Positions 23,401 through 34,100 of a DNA stretch of 64,000 nt are shown in pieces. Each line of letters opens with the position of its first letter. Within the stretch, counting starts at the first letter, position 1. Below the pieces are notes generated by a model. It was not told the DNA's origin. It worked only from the letters and a program-made list of their open reading frames with translations, and made no database searches. Origin of the DNA: Multifurca ochricompacta (lineage: Eukaryota; Basidiomycota; Agaricomycetes; Russulales; Russulaceae); the NCBI GenBank assembly GCA_022496185.1, contig WTXG01000177.1, forward strand, positions 1 to 64,000. Direction: 5' to 3'. A program made the translations under genes and the position numbers.

Positions 23401-23928
23401 CAATGGGAAGAGATCAGGAAATCGGCCAATGAGAACCTGCTAAAGGCGCAAAAGACCCTGTCTGAAAGACCATCGACGTTCACACCTTATCGGACCAATG
23501 ACCTTGTCTGGCTAGACGGAAAGAATATCCATACATCACACCCGACCGCCAAGCTGGCTCCCCGACGTCACGGGCCCTTCACATAACAAGGAAGCTGTCA
23601 GATGTATCATACGAACTTAGACTCCCGCCCACATGGAAGATCCATCCCGTCTTCCATGCTCGGCTCCTGACGCCTTACAAAGAAACGTCCTGCATGGGGA
23701 AAACTTCCCGAGACCCCCTCCTGACTTAGTCGATGGAGAAGCGGAGTGGGAAGTGGAGCGAATTCTAGACTCCTCACGTAAAGGCCGAGGGCGCAACTGC
23801 ATTACCTAGTCAAGTGGAAAGGATTCCCAGACTCTGACAGCTCGTGGGAGCCCGCCGGAGATATCTTTGCCCCGGTCCTTATCTCGGAGTTCCATGCCCG
23901 CCATCCTGAAGCGCCCAAGGACAGTTAA
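20463..23928 (+). pseudogene. pol: pol of gypsy-2: protease, RT, RNase H, integrase, chromodomain
   Basis: In the -1 frame from the gag stop the sequence reads into an aspartic protease (LIDSGATDNFI, about 20596), RT with YMDDILVAT (about 21618), RNase H (EVDASHFANGAV and DRELLAIVKAL), integrase (HHCC zinc region about 22680-22800, and DDE core with AMDFIVKLP and SDRDPRFTSAF) and a chromodomain (HYLVKWKGFPDSDSSWEP, about 23800-23855), ending at the TAA 23926-23928. Apparent single-base indels disrupt it near 20690, 21884, 23583, 23690 and 23800. With near-identical LTRs these could be very recent or could be consensus errors. Confidence 0.92.
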
Positions 23929-23967
23929 AAAGGGGATGGCTCATGCCCCAAGCAAAGTCCCCAGTAC

Positions 23968-25199
23968 ATGCTCTCACAGCAGCGTCCTACTACTATACAG
24001 TCTATCATGTCTTTCATCGCCGCCAACGCTGCCGTCGACGCCTTCACCGCCACCACCGTAGTTGTCGAAACTTCCCCCTGCCCATCCTCCACACGCCCTT
24101 CTTCCCCCATCGACTATGAAGCTGCCGAGGCTCGAGTCAAGAACCAGTCCCCAACCCCAACGATGATTTCAATCACTGCGAAGAACCGCACCCAAACGAC
24201 CTGGTGGGTATGGAATCCGACGACGAAGTCCCGGAGTTCCCGTTCATCCTTAACAATCCCAACTCCTCCATGTACTACCCACTGGAGATCACCATGGGCG
24301 ATGGGACCGTTGCCACGGCCAATACATCTTCTACACCAACGGAGGGATGGACGTCGCCGGATGCATGAAGAAGGACGGTCCGGTTTATGGAGCTCCGGTT
24401 TATCTGGAAGAAAGGTATACAGGTCGTCTGCATCATACGATGACCGATGAGCAGCTGGGGCACTTGGCTGCCGAAGATTCCCGGGCCTTCGCCATCGACG
24501 AGGTACTGAGTGACATGCGACTTCCGCGCCTTAAAGCTGAGGTAATGAGGCTGCGGAAGAATCTGACCCTGCGCAACACACTCAACCGACAGTACAAAGA
24601 ACATGCCAAGATGATGGCTCGGTTGACCAATGGGATGTTCCAGATCGAGCAGGAGCTGGTGGAGATCCGAAAGAGGTTGGAGAAGGGGGACGCCTATCAG
24701 ACGATCGCTGAAAGGTATGCTGACACCTATGCCCGACCCCTTCCACCACGATCACTGGGGGCGGCCCCGGTGTTACTACCAAACCGGTTCGAGATGCCAC
24801 GCATGCACGAGAACCCTCGTGGGGAGACATGCTGGCGGTGCGACAGCAAGTATCACATCAGCTGGAACTGCCCCTTAATCGCAAGTGGTGCCGACACTGT
24901 CGTAGCAACCTGCATTGGAGCAGGTTCTGTATCTTCCGCCGAGTAGGAGTCGCCCCGACGATTAGCAACCCATCTGGGTGGTGCGGTAAGTGCTTGCGCC
25001 ACAACTCGGGACACCGGGAGCTGGATTGTCCCATCCACGATCTGTGCTGTCTTTGTGGGCAACGTGGCCCTTACGGGTTCCTCCGCACTCATCAGTGCCC
25101 CAAGACGAGGACAAGGAGAATTACGCCATGGACGATCGTAATGTAGCAGACGATTATTTGGAGCTGGTACAGGATGATGACGGTACGAGTCGTTTCTAG
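23968..25199 (+). pseudogene. Third ORF of gypsy-2: zinc-knuckle protein between pol and the 3' LTR
   Basis: I do not recognise this protein beyond its motifs. It begins at ATG 23968, 40 nt after the pol stop, and runs to TAG 25197-25199, about 410 codons if apparent one-base indels near 24140, 24320 and 24870-24950 are set aside. The middle has a conserved PVYGAPVYLEE block and a charged helical stretch. The C-terminal third has four Cys/His clusters: CWRCDSKYHISWNC, CRHCRSNLHWSRFC, CGKCLRHNSGHRELDC and CCLCGQRGPYGFLRTHQC, then an acidic tail. A diverged homologue in the same position of another element lies at 27156-28346. The knuckles suggest nucleic-acid binding; the role (second nucleocapsid, regulator or other) is open. 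Confidence 0.75.
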
Positions 25200-25230
25200 C
25201 CGGGTCTGCTAGAACCAGAAGAGGGGGTGA

Positions 25231-25824
25231 TGTTACAATCCCTGCCAAGCAACCCCGTTTTCTTTACTCTTCCCAACGACGACCCCGCTTTACCACCCAC
25301 TCTACATTTCATGATCACGTCTCCATCCTGGGACCCCTCACGTGCTCTCCTCCCATCCCCGTGACATTCTTTGTGCTTGTTGATCCGCTGTTTACCTATG
25401 ATTGACTCTTATCTCGTTATCCGTTATCCTCTTATCTTTACGACCGGACACTTACTTAATACCCTATCAGAAGCCAGGCTCTACGCCCTCCGCTTTCGTA
25501 TATTTGGGCCCACCTGACCTTGTTATCTTTATCTCGTAGACGCCCGTTTACTTACGTATATAAGTCCGCTGTATCTACCTTGTAGACCTCAGACTTGACT
25601 TATTGAATACATCGGTGCTTGTCTTCCGGACATCCCTTTGACTCTCTAAACTCAGTGTCCCAGGTGCTTCTGGTACCTTTCCGTTCAACATTGTCTTAGG
25701 GACGTGCCCCTTTGACTTTGACTCGTCCCACTTAAACTCCAAGAGACCCTGTTGGTTTCTTATCTGAACCTACGAATCGCACTGTCACACAAGTCGTGTG
25801 GAACGTCCCGCATCGGGTGTAACA
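25231..25824 (+). repeat. 3' LTR of gypsy-2 (594 bp)
   Basis: Preceded by a purine-rich GAAGAGGGGG tract (about 25218-25227). Same ends as the 5' LTR; the one difference seen is GGTGTAACA here against GGCGTAACA in the 5' LTR, a C-to-T change at a CpG. Confidence 0.95.
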
Positions 25825-26248
25825 CATGGCCAGTCATAGTTGACACTTTATGGGCAGATTTGCCTGAAGTGAGGAGGGAGATGATGTGAGTCCTTTTGGC
25901 AGCAGAGAGGGCATGCATGGTAAGAAGCAAGTGTTCTTGATGATTATTTGGTGTGTGTTCAACTTATTAAACATTGTCACATGACTGTCAATGCATTCCC
26001 ATGACCACCAGATACCGGTTTTGTCATCTCACATGTTGGCCACAAATCCATTCCAATGATAATGCCTCACAAAACATTTTATATATCATGAACCACTGAT
26101 CCAATTGACATTATTATAGGCTCTAATTGAAGCTTCGATGCTACACTATCATCTACTAATTTCTACTAAGTTTGGAAATTATTCTCATTTTGTGGTAGGT
26201 CAATCTCTTCAGGGTGGCCAAACATTGGAATGGTTTTGTGGGCTACTG

Positions 26249-27123
26249 TATACAGGCTATCTATGTAGGCCTTATATATGTAATAGAGAGCAGAGTCTGA
26301 ATCAGAGTAAGGTACTTGGCATATCAACAAAGTCATACTATATCTACAAGGGGAAATGGAGCAGAGGTGTAGAACAGGCATGGTGCACAGCATACTGACT
26401 GTAAGGTGTTAGTGGGTAAAGCTAGAATGACAAGTTATACTTCAGAGGTGAAGAGAACTCTATTATACTATACTACACACCTAGAACGACAAGTTATCTA
26501 CAGGAGACAGTTAGTCAAAGGTAAGGTAGTAAGTAAGAGAGATGGGACTTACACTTCAGAGGTGAAGAGAACTCTGAAGTGTAAGAGACGAAACAGACAC
26601 CCTTATATACCCCAAGGATTGTCTGTGTGCACTGGGAATAAGTCCACAAGTGCCAGACAAAGTCCAAACAAATAAACTAGAGGGAATAAGGCCATTGGCC
26701 AGTAGGTAATCACATGCTTGTACATCATTACTAAGGTACATCAGTCAGCTACTGTGGAATGTGAGAAAGAAAGTAATAAAGATATAGTAAATAGTCCGAA
26801 ACTCCGATATCTAATCTAGTCCACAAAGTAGCTAATCTAATCTCCTGATGCCTGAAGCATCACCGAACACGTCCTGTGTTCAACAAGAGGTGGGCCAGGT
26901 GAGAATATACATAGACATATCTGGTATAGTCATGATTCTGGTGGGAAAATACATAAGAGTCCTGATGTAAAGTACGAGTCATAGATAAACACAGCATGAG
27001 TCAGAGATAAGAAACAAACAAGCACAAAGGTGGTCACAACCATAGTCAACAAGGCATCAACATGTCCAAACAGGCAGTCATGTGATCAAAAGAAGAAAGG
27101 GACAATGCAGCAGGGTTCATAAC
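26249..27123 (-). repeat. Upstream (U3-side) part of a decayed chromovirus LTR, split by a solo copia LTR
   Basis: On the minus strand the LTR starts TGTTATGAACC at 27123, right after a purine tract (27124-27141). It runs to 26886, is interrupted by the copia LTR, resumes at 26367, shows a TATA box (ATATATAAG, about 26279-26287) and is then split by the Tc1-like fold-back at 26248. Its continuation is 2238-2644. Confidence 0.65.
26368..26885 (-). repeat. Solo copia LTR with 5-bp TSD
   Basis: A 518-bp LTR of the family at 1731-2237, in minus orientation, with ends TGTAGAACA and TGTTCAACA. It is flanked by AGAGG on both sides (26363-26367 and 26886-26890), so it is a clean insertion reduced to one LTR by recombination. 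It interrupts the decayed chromovirus LTR. Confidence 0.93.
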
Positions 27124-27155
27124 ATTACCCCCTCTCTAAATCCTAGCAGACCCAG

Positions 27156-28346
27156 CTAGATTGGCATACCATTGTCATCCTGCACCAAGGAGAGGTAGTC
27201 ATCTGCTATGGCATAGTGGTCTGCATCATAATTCTCCTTGTCTTCATCCATGGGGCAAATGTGTGTTTGTAGAAAACCATAGGGCCCTTGCCTCCCACAT
27301 TGAAAGCAGCCATCATAAACATGGCAGTCGATTTCTCGATGTCCAGCATTGTGGGAGAGGCACTTACTGCACCATCCAGATGGGTTGATAATGGTGGGGG
27401 CCTGCGTGAGTCAGCAGAATAAACATTGGCAACTCCAATGGAAGGTACTCTGGCAGTGTCAGCAATGTTTCTTGGCAGTGGGGCAGCACCAGCTGAGATG
27501 GTACTTGCTACCACAATGCCAGCAAAGCTGACCTCCTGGGTTTTCATGTAGACATGGCATTTTGAGACAGCTCAGATTGAGTTGGGGTGCAAGCTTGAGG
27601 GGGCAATGAGGGAGAGGCCAGGCAAAGATATTGGCGTACTGTTCTGATATGGTCTGATAAGCCTCCCCCAGTTCTAACCTTGTCCTAATGGATGCCAAAT
27701 GTTGTTCAACATTGAAGATGCCCCATGAGATCCTCATCATCTGTCATGTGTAATCATTGTACTGTATGTTGAGATTGGCCTTAAGTGCTTGAAACTTGTG
27801 CAGCTGTGCAACTTCAGTGGTCAGTCATGGTATGTGCAGGTTGCAGAGAACTTCATTAATGGCAAAAGTGCAGGGGTTGGTACTGGAAAGGTGCTTGAGA
27901 TGCTCTGGCCCCAAAACATAGTGTAGGTGGTCAATTGGCTTTTCCTCGAGATAAACAGGGGCTCCATATACTGGCCCTCCTTTCTCCAAACACCCTGCTA
28001 CATCCATACCTTCATTCATATAATAAATATATTTGGCAATTTTGGTCTTGCCATCCCCTTGAGAAGTGGGAATCATAAGTGGGAAGTAGAAGGGGGACTT
28101 TGGATCGTTTGGGAAAAAGGGGAAGTCAGGTACTTTGTTGCCAAAGTTGATGTTGATCAGGTTGTTTGGGTGGGCGTGTTTGGGCAGATCAAAATCCTGG
28201 TTGACATCGGGGGTTCTGATCCTCTCAGCCACTTTGGTGGCTGCATCATAATCAATAAGAGAAAGTGGATGAGAAGGAGGATGAGCAGAAGGAAGTAAGG
28301 GGAATGCATTGATAGTGGCAGAGGTGTGGACGTTGAATGAGGACAT
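27156..28346 (-). pseudogene. Third ORF (zinc-knuckle protein) of the decayed chromovirus
   Basis: Homologue of the gypsy-2 third ORF at 23968-25199, in the same place between pol and the 3' LTR. It starts at ATG 28346 and ends at TAG 27156-27158. Conserved blocks are PVYGAPVYLEE, CWHCGSKYHLSWCC, CSKCLSHNAGHREIDC and a CGRQGPYGFLQTHIC cluster followed by DEDKENY and DDYLSLVQDD. The frame is lost near 27740-27830 and near 27480. The DNA has diverged strongly from gypsy-2 while these peptide blocks persist, which points to past selection on the protein. Function unknown. Confidence 0.72.
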
Positions 28347-28409
28347 CAGACTGGTAGTGAACTGTTTCTGGGGAAAGAGTATACTATGGAGTATGGGTGG
28401 TAAGGCCTC

Positions 28410-28735
28410 CTATTTATCTGCCTTGGGATGGCACCTATAGAAGTCCTTGATAAGGTCAGGTGCGTAGACATCTGCAGCAGCCTCCCACAAGTTGTCAGCA
28501 CTGGGGAAGCCCTTCCATTTGATCAGATAGTAAAGTTTGTGCCCTCTCCCTTTTCACTTCGCATCAGCAATGTGCTCCACTTCCCATTCTGGTTCTCTGT
28601 CGATTAATTCAGGGGGTGGTCTTGGGAAGTTTTGCCTGTGTATGGACATTTCTTTGTATGGCGTGAGAAGGTTGGCATGGAAAATGGGGTGAATCTTCCA
28701 TGAGGGTGGCAGCATCAGCTTGTACATAATGTCTG
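28410..28735 (-). pseudogene. pol: pol C-terminus (integrase tail and chromodomain) of the decayed chromovirus
   Basis: Read on the minus strand, the fragment starts inside the integrase tail (YKLMLPPSWKIHPIFHANLL) and ends after a chromodomain (YYLIKWKGFPSADNLWE) at TAG 28410-28412. A TGA at 28554-28556 falls where gypsy-2 has Arg. The upstream part of pol is missing because an LTR abuts at 28736. Confidence 0.85.
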
Positions 28736-29310
28736 TGTTACGTCTGGTGCGGGATGTTCTGCACGACTTGTGTGACAGCATATCATTTGGAATCGGATAA
28801 GAAACCAATGAGGCCTCTTGGAGTGGAATGGGATGAGTCAGAGTCAAAGGGGCTGTTCCCAATGACAATGTTGAGCGGGGAAGTGTCAGAAACACTGAGA
28901 CAAATGAGTCAAGGATCAAAGGGAATGTCCTGAAGACAAGCACCGATGTATTCAATAAGTTGAGTCTGAGGTCTACAAGGTAGTTACAGTGGACTTATAT
29001 ATGTAATCGAATGAGTGCCTAAAGATAAGATAACAGGAGTCATGTGGGCCCGAATATATGAAAGCGGATGGCATAGAGCCAAGCTTCTGATAGGGAATTA
29101 AGTAAGTGTCTGGTCATAATGATAAGGAGATAAGAGAGCAATCATAAACAAAGTGGTATAAACAAAGACAAAGGTGGTCACGGGGAAGGACACAAGGCAT
29201 GTGATGGGTCCCAGGAAGGAGACGTAATCAAGAAGTGTAGCGTAGGGGGAAGGGCAGGATCGTCATTGGGGAGATGAAAGAAAGCGGGTTGCTAGGCAGG
29301 GGTTGTGACA
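28736..29310 (-). repeat. LTR related to gypsy-2 joined directly to the pol tail
   Basis: A 575-bp minus-strand LTR (TGTCACAACC at 29310, GTAACA end at 28736), clearly related to the gypsy-2 LTR throughout, with a TATA box and an AGACTCAACTT start-like motif. It joins the pol fragment directly on one side and LINE A gag on the other. The flanking pentamers GTCTG and GATCG do not match, so this is not a clean solo LTR. An internal deletion or recombination between elements is likely. Confidence 0.8.
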
Positions 29311-31191
29311 GATCGCCTTGAGTGTGGTGTCCCGGCACAGCCGGCCCCTGCCAAGCCCTCCAAACCTGTGCCCGCCACTGCTTGCTCACGACCAGCGGCC
29401 CCTGCTCAAACCCCTGCCCAACAGGTGGCCTCTGGCCCTGCCCCTGGACCAGTAGGCAGAACCCCAGCTGACAATTTCAGGATTGTTGGCCCCAGCACAA
29501 TGGCTCAACAACTTTGTGCTGTTACCTTCGCCCAGGCTGCCATGAAGGCACAGGGACACACCATGCAAGGTGCGCCCAACCCTCGTGCAGCCCCCAAAAC
29601 TGCCACTACTGCCCTCACACATGCTCCTGCCCAGGAGCACACCACAGAGGTGTCGGTAATCCTCCCTCCTTTACCAGCGGGAACCCTCTTGCACGGCCTC
29701 CTGCTGCCCCCACAACTGCTCCTGGGGGCTCATCAGGCCCTCCAATGTCAGTCGGCCTCCGCGCCACACCTTCTTGCTGGCCACTGGTCCATTGGCACCA
29801 GCCACTCAGAGGGTAACTTCATCTTCACCTTCACTGGAGTACACTCACTCCAGACATTATTACCATATGAGCCTGCACTCATCAAACAGTTCCTGGGTGG
29901 CCACCTGGTCCCCACATGTGGCTGGGAGTGGTTCCAGCTTCGTGATGTCTACATTTTGGCTGGTGACAGCATCATCTTCAACCCCACCACCCTCCAGACC
30001 AAGCTGCGCCACAACAGGCAGTTCACCCACACCCTCTTCCCATTGCCACTGCACTGGCAACAGGAGCCCACAAACATTCGCTCCGCATGTGCAACTGTCA
30101 TCTTTGCCCTTCACAGGCTCTCCCAGGCGGATGTGGCGCACCTCTTGCACACCCCCATCTACATGTTTGGATGGATTGCCCAGCTTGTTCATGCTGGTCC
30201 CACCCCTACCCTTGTCCAATGTGGCTGCTGCCACAAACTGGGTCACCGTACCCAACAGCTCAAATGGTCGAATGGTCACCACGTCTGCGCTCAGCCCATC
30301 AACAAACCCCTCTGCTACAAATGTGGTGGGTCTCATCCCTTTGCAGAACATAACATCTGCTGTACTGGCCCACACAAGGTGGCCGGACAGTGTGACTGCA
30401 CATTCCACTGCCTCCTCTGCGGCCAGATGGGCCACCATGCCTGTTCTGCTAAGTGCCCAAAGAGGGGTCCTTTTGCTGCTCTGCCACTCGCTGACACCCC
30501 AGAGGGTTGGACAGGACCATCTGTCGCTCCGCCTCTGGTCTTAGGGGCCACCCTGGGCACTGCCCAGGCCACCCTGGATGCCGCTGGCTTCACCACAGTC
30601 TCACGTCACGCTCACAAGCGCGCTGCCCAGCAGGCACCAGCTGCACCCCCAACTGCGCCAGCCACTCCTGCCCAGGCTCCTCCCAAGGCTCTGGTGGCCC
30701 ACCCTAATGCATGGATGACCACCATACAGATGACTACATGGCCTCCTGTTCAGGAGGCACTGAGTACGTCTTCTATTTCGGAGTTTACTCCCACCCCAGG
30801 CCCCTCTGCTGGCTCTTCTTCTGCAGATCCAGCCCCATCCCCAACCCCCCGCAAGCTCTCACAGGCCATTGTTTGTGCTGCAGCTCCCAAACTCCACACC
30901 CACACATGCATGGTGAGCATCCTCTCTGACACCAAGGTGCTTACCGCCTGCAGCCACCAACACCTATGTTTCTTGCTTGACTCCTCACACCACCGCAAGG
31001 TGGCCGTCAAGCTCTACTTCTTCAACCATGTTATTGGCGGCAACAGCACAGGTGCTTCTGTTGCCCAATGCATTGACCCTGAGGCCCCCAACAGCATCAG
31101 CCTCATTGCACACCTCACTTCCCTGCGTCACAACTTCACCCTTGTGCCGCCTCCTTTGTCCTCCCAGGACCCTTTCCAGTTCCATGTCTGA
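29311..31191 (+). pseudogene. LINE A ORF1 (gag-like, CCHC zinc knuckles), 5' end missing
   Basis: The frame is open for about 627 codons from the truncation point to TGA 31189-31191. A Pro/Ala-rich N-terminal part is followed by an uncharacterised domain (TPADNFRIVGP onward) and a Cys/His cluster: CGCCHKLGHRTQQ, CYKCGGSHPFAEHNICC and CLLCGQMGHHACSAKC (about 30220-30465). Such proteins bind the element RNA in a ribonucleoprotein particle. The stop overlaps the ORF2 ATG in the sequence ATGTCTGA (31184-31191). Long openness here may be chance; the copy lacks its start. Confidence 0.88.
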
Positions 31192-34100
31192 GTGCTCCAT
31201 CCTGAGCCTCAACATTCAGCACAGCAATGTGAACTTGCACACTGTGCTGAACACTAATAATCAAGACCACATTCTTTTGGTACAGGAACCCTGGTTTGGC
31301 TGAATTGGGGTCTCCCATTCCGACTCTCTGCCTGACGGTCAGGACACCCTCAGTGCCCCAGCCCACCCTGGCTGGGATTTCTTCTATCCCTCTATGCCAG
31401 CTCTGTCCTGTGCAAAAACTCTCATCTATGTGAGAAAATTCCTTCCTTCACAATCTAACATTCCTTTCCCTGCCCAGTTTACAACTCAGCATGACCTCTG
31501 CATGCACCCCTGTGTGCTGGTAGGCAATCTCCACTTGGGCTCCCACACCCTGTGGATTGTCTCCTTCTACAATGATGTATGTGACCCCACCACCCTCCAC
31601 ACTCTCTTGGCACTGGATTTCGATGAAGTCCCTACCATGCTTGCTGGAGATTTCAATCTCCACCACCCAGATTGGGCCCCTCCTGGCTCAAACACACCCC
31701 CTTCACCCACTGCCTTGGTCTTTCTTGATTGGGCTGCTGACCAAGGTCTTGAAATGGTCTCATCCCCTGGGCTTCTGACTTGCCACACAGCCAACCATCC
31801 TGGCAACGTACTGGATCTAGTCTGGGCCTCCCTCCCCCTGCACCTCAGCAGGGCGCTCTCCCCTGTTGTCATTGACTGGGCTGCCAGTCTGGGTTCTGAC
31901 CATGCTGGCCTCTGGTTTTCTTGGCAACACTCACTCATGAACTTGTCCCCAGCCCCTTTGGTTAAGTCATACATCACTAAAGCTTCTGACGACATGCTTA
32001 CTGCTTGGCATGACCACCTGGACCTGTCACTGCCACCCATACTGGAGCTGCTCCTCCCTGCCGACATCAACGCTTTTGCTGAGCACCTCATGGATGTTCT
32101 CACTATGACTGCAGACACCCATCTTGCTGTCAATGTCTTGCCACATGCCAAACATGCCAAGTGGTGGAACCCTGCATGTTCACAATGGGTTTCTGAACTT
32201 TGCCAATCTTGTTGCAACCCTGCTGCTAAGGCTCTTGCTGCTGCTGCCCTGTGCCATGAGATTCGCCAGGCCAAGTTTGCCTGGACTAACAATGCCATTG
32301 CCACACAGGACATTTGGGACATCGCTGCCTGGTGACATGGCCAGCAGATCTCTATTGTCCCCACCATACAACGACCCTCTGGGCCCCTGCTCTGGGACTG
32401 ACCCACAATCAAGGACGTCTTTGTGGCCCAATTCTTTGGGTCCGAATCAACTCCAATCCTGCCCCTCTTTGAGGATGACCCACCCCAATTCCCTACCCAG
32501 GAATGGGTCCCTTTTTCTTCCGATGAGATTGCTGACTTGCTTTGCAAGACCTCATCGAAGTCCACCCTGGGTTTCTCAAAGCTCAACTGGCGGATCCTCA
32601 AATGGGCCTGGCCTTTGATTGATGATCACATCACTGCCCTCTTCAACACTTCTGTCTCCCTCAGCTATGTGCCTGCAGTCTGGAAACATGCCCTCACTGT
32701 GGTTCTACCCAAGCCGGCTCGACCCAATTACAGCCTGGCGAAGGCCCACCACCCCATCTCCCTGCTGGAGACCCTGGGGAAACTGCTTGACAAGTCTCTC
32801 ACCAAGTGGCTCACCTCCAATATTGATCATTATGCGACTCTACTGTTGACTCAATTCAGCACATGTTCCAACTCATGCTGCCTTGACTCCACATTGTCAT
32901 TGGTGCATGACATCACCTGCGTCCAGGCCTCAGGCATGGTCTGTGGGATGGTGCTCTTTGACATGTCTGGTTTCTTTGATCATGTCCACCCCAACAGGTG
33001 TGCCGCTGTGCTTACTAGACTTGGCTACCCCCCACAGGTCACACAATGGGTGCTCAGTTTTCTGACTGGGCGCTCTGCGTGTCTCTCCTTCAACAGCCAA
33101 GTCAGCCCTCCCCATGAGACCACAATTGGCACCCCCCAGGGATCTCCCATCTCTCCAGTCCTCACCACTCTGTATGCCACCCCGCTCCTCCATCTTGCCT
33201 CTTCCTGGAAAGGTTGCCGGCTGTCCATGTACGTGGACGACAGCCTGCTCTTTGCTTGGGCCCCCTCCTGGGACGAGGTTGTCACCTCCCTGCAACACCA
33301 TTACACCTTGATGATGGACTGGCTCCAGTGTGCTGGCATGTCTGCTGACCCAGCGAAAACCAAGGCAATTTTCTTCTCCTGCATGTGCACACGGAATCTT
33401 CCCCCATGTAAAATTTCCCTCCCCTGCGGTAATGCACCTGACTTCATTGTCAAAGCAGGGGCCCAGGTGTGATACTTGGGTTTTTTTTTTACTCCATCCC
33501 TCTCCTGGCAACCTCATGTAGATATCATGTGCCGCTGAGCCCACGTGTCCATCCACGCTCTCCAACTTCTGGGCAACAGTGAGCAAGGCCTCTCCACCAA
33601 GAATTGGAGACTGGTCCTCAATGCAGTATGCTTACCTGTGCTCACCTATGGCTCACAGCTCTGGGTGCACACATGACAAGCCCCCTCCCTCATCAAGTGG
33701 CTTCAGCTGGTCTCCAATGCTGTCATCCACAAGATTACAGGATCATTCCACACTGCCCCTCGTGGCCCCCTCCACGAACTCACCCAAGTGCTTCCCATGA
33801 AGCATTTTGTTGATAAGTTGGCAGATACAACAGCTCTATGGTATGCCTCTCTACCTGCCCACTCTCAGCCCATCCAGTGCCTTCGTGGCACACTGGATGA
33901 GGCACTCCTCCACCCTTGTCATTGCCCCCACACCTTGACCCCCTCTCCTGTGCTCTGCCGCATCTCCCCCCTGCAAGCCTTAGCCGCATGGGTACCTCCT
34001 CTGGAGGGCACCCCAGACATGCTCACATTCACACCATGGGAACTCTCAGCTTGGGGCATGTGACTCCACTTTGTGGGGATGTGCCCCCCAACCATATGTC

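Larger units (their letters stand above)
18339..25824 (+). mobile_element. Young Ty3/gypsy chromovirus 'gypsy-2', complete with both LTRs
   Basis: A 7.49-kb element with two 594-bp LTRs (18339-18932 and 25231-25824) that differ, as far as I can align by eye, at one position (C/T near the 3' end). The 5-bp TSD CATGG is perfect (18334-18338 and 25825-25829). The order is LTR, primer site, gag, pol with chromodomain, a third ORF with zinc knuckles, purine tract, LTR. It interrupts the right arm of the Tc1-like fold-back. Confidence 0.95.
2647..26248. mobile_element. Tc1/mariner-like fold-back element, split by three nested insertions
   Basis: The outer ends are CAGTAGCCCACAAAAC and its inverse, each next to a TA dinucleotide (2645-2646 and 26249-26250), as in Tc1/mariner insertions. 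After removing the hAT at 3018-17511 and the LTR element at 18339-25824, the left arm (2647-3017 plus 17520-17840) is 692 bp and the right arm (18065-18338 plus 25830-26248) is 693 bp, and they are inverted copies of each other. The arms carry only the N-terminal helix-turn-helix part of a transposase, so the element is non-autonomous. Family assignment rests on the TA target and the HTH-like peptide. Confidence 0.8.

Noticed and set aside
28736..29310. Simple solo LTR with target duplication
   Set aside because: The flanking pentamers differ and the two flanks belong to different elements.
31567..32601. 344-codon minus-strand open frame across LINE A ORF2
   Set aside because: It is antisense to the endonuclease and RT domain, which carry the conserved motifs on the plus strand. 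It has no motif of its own.
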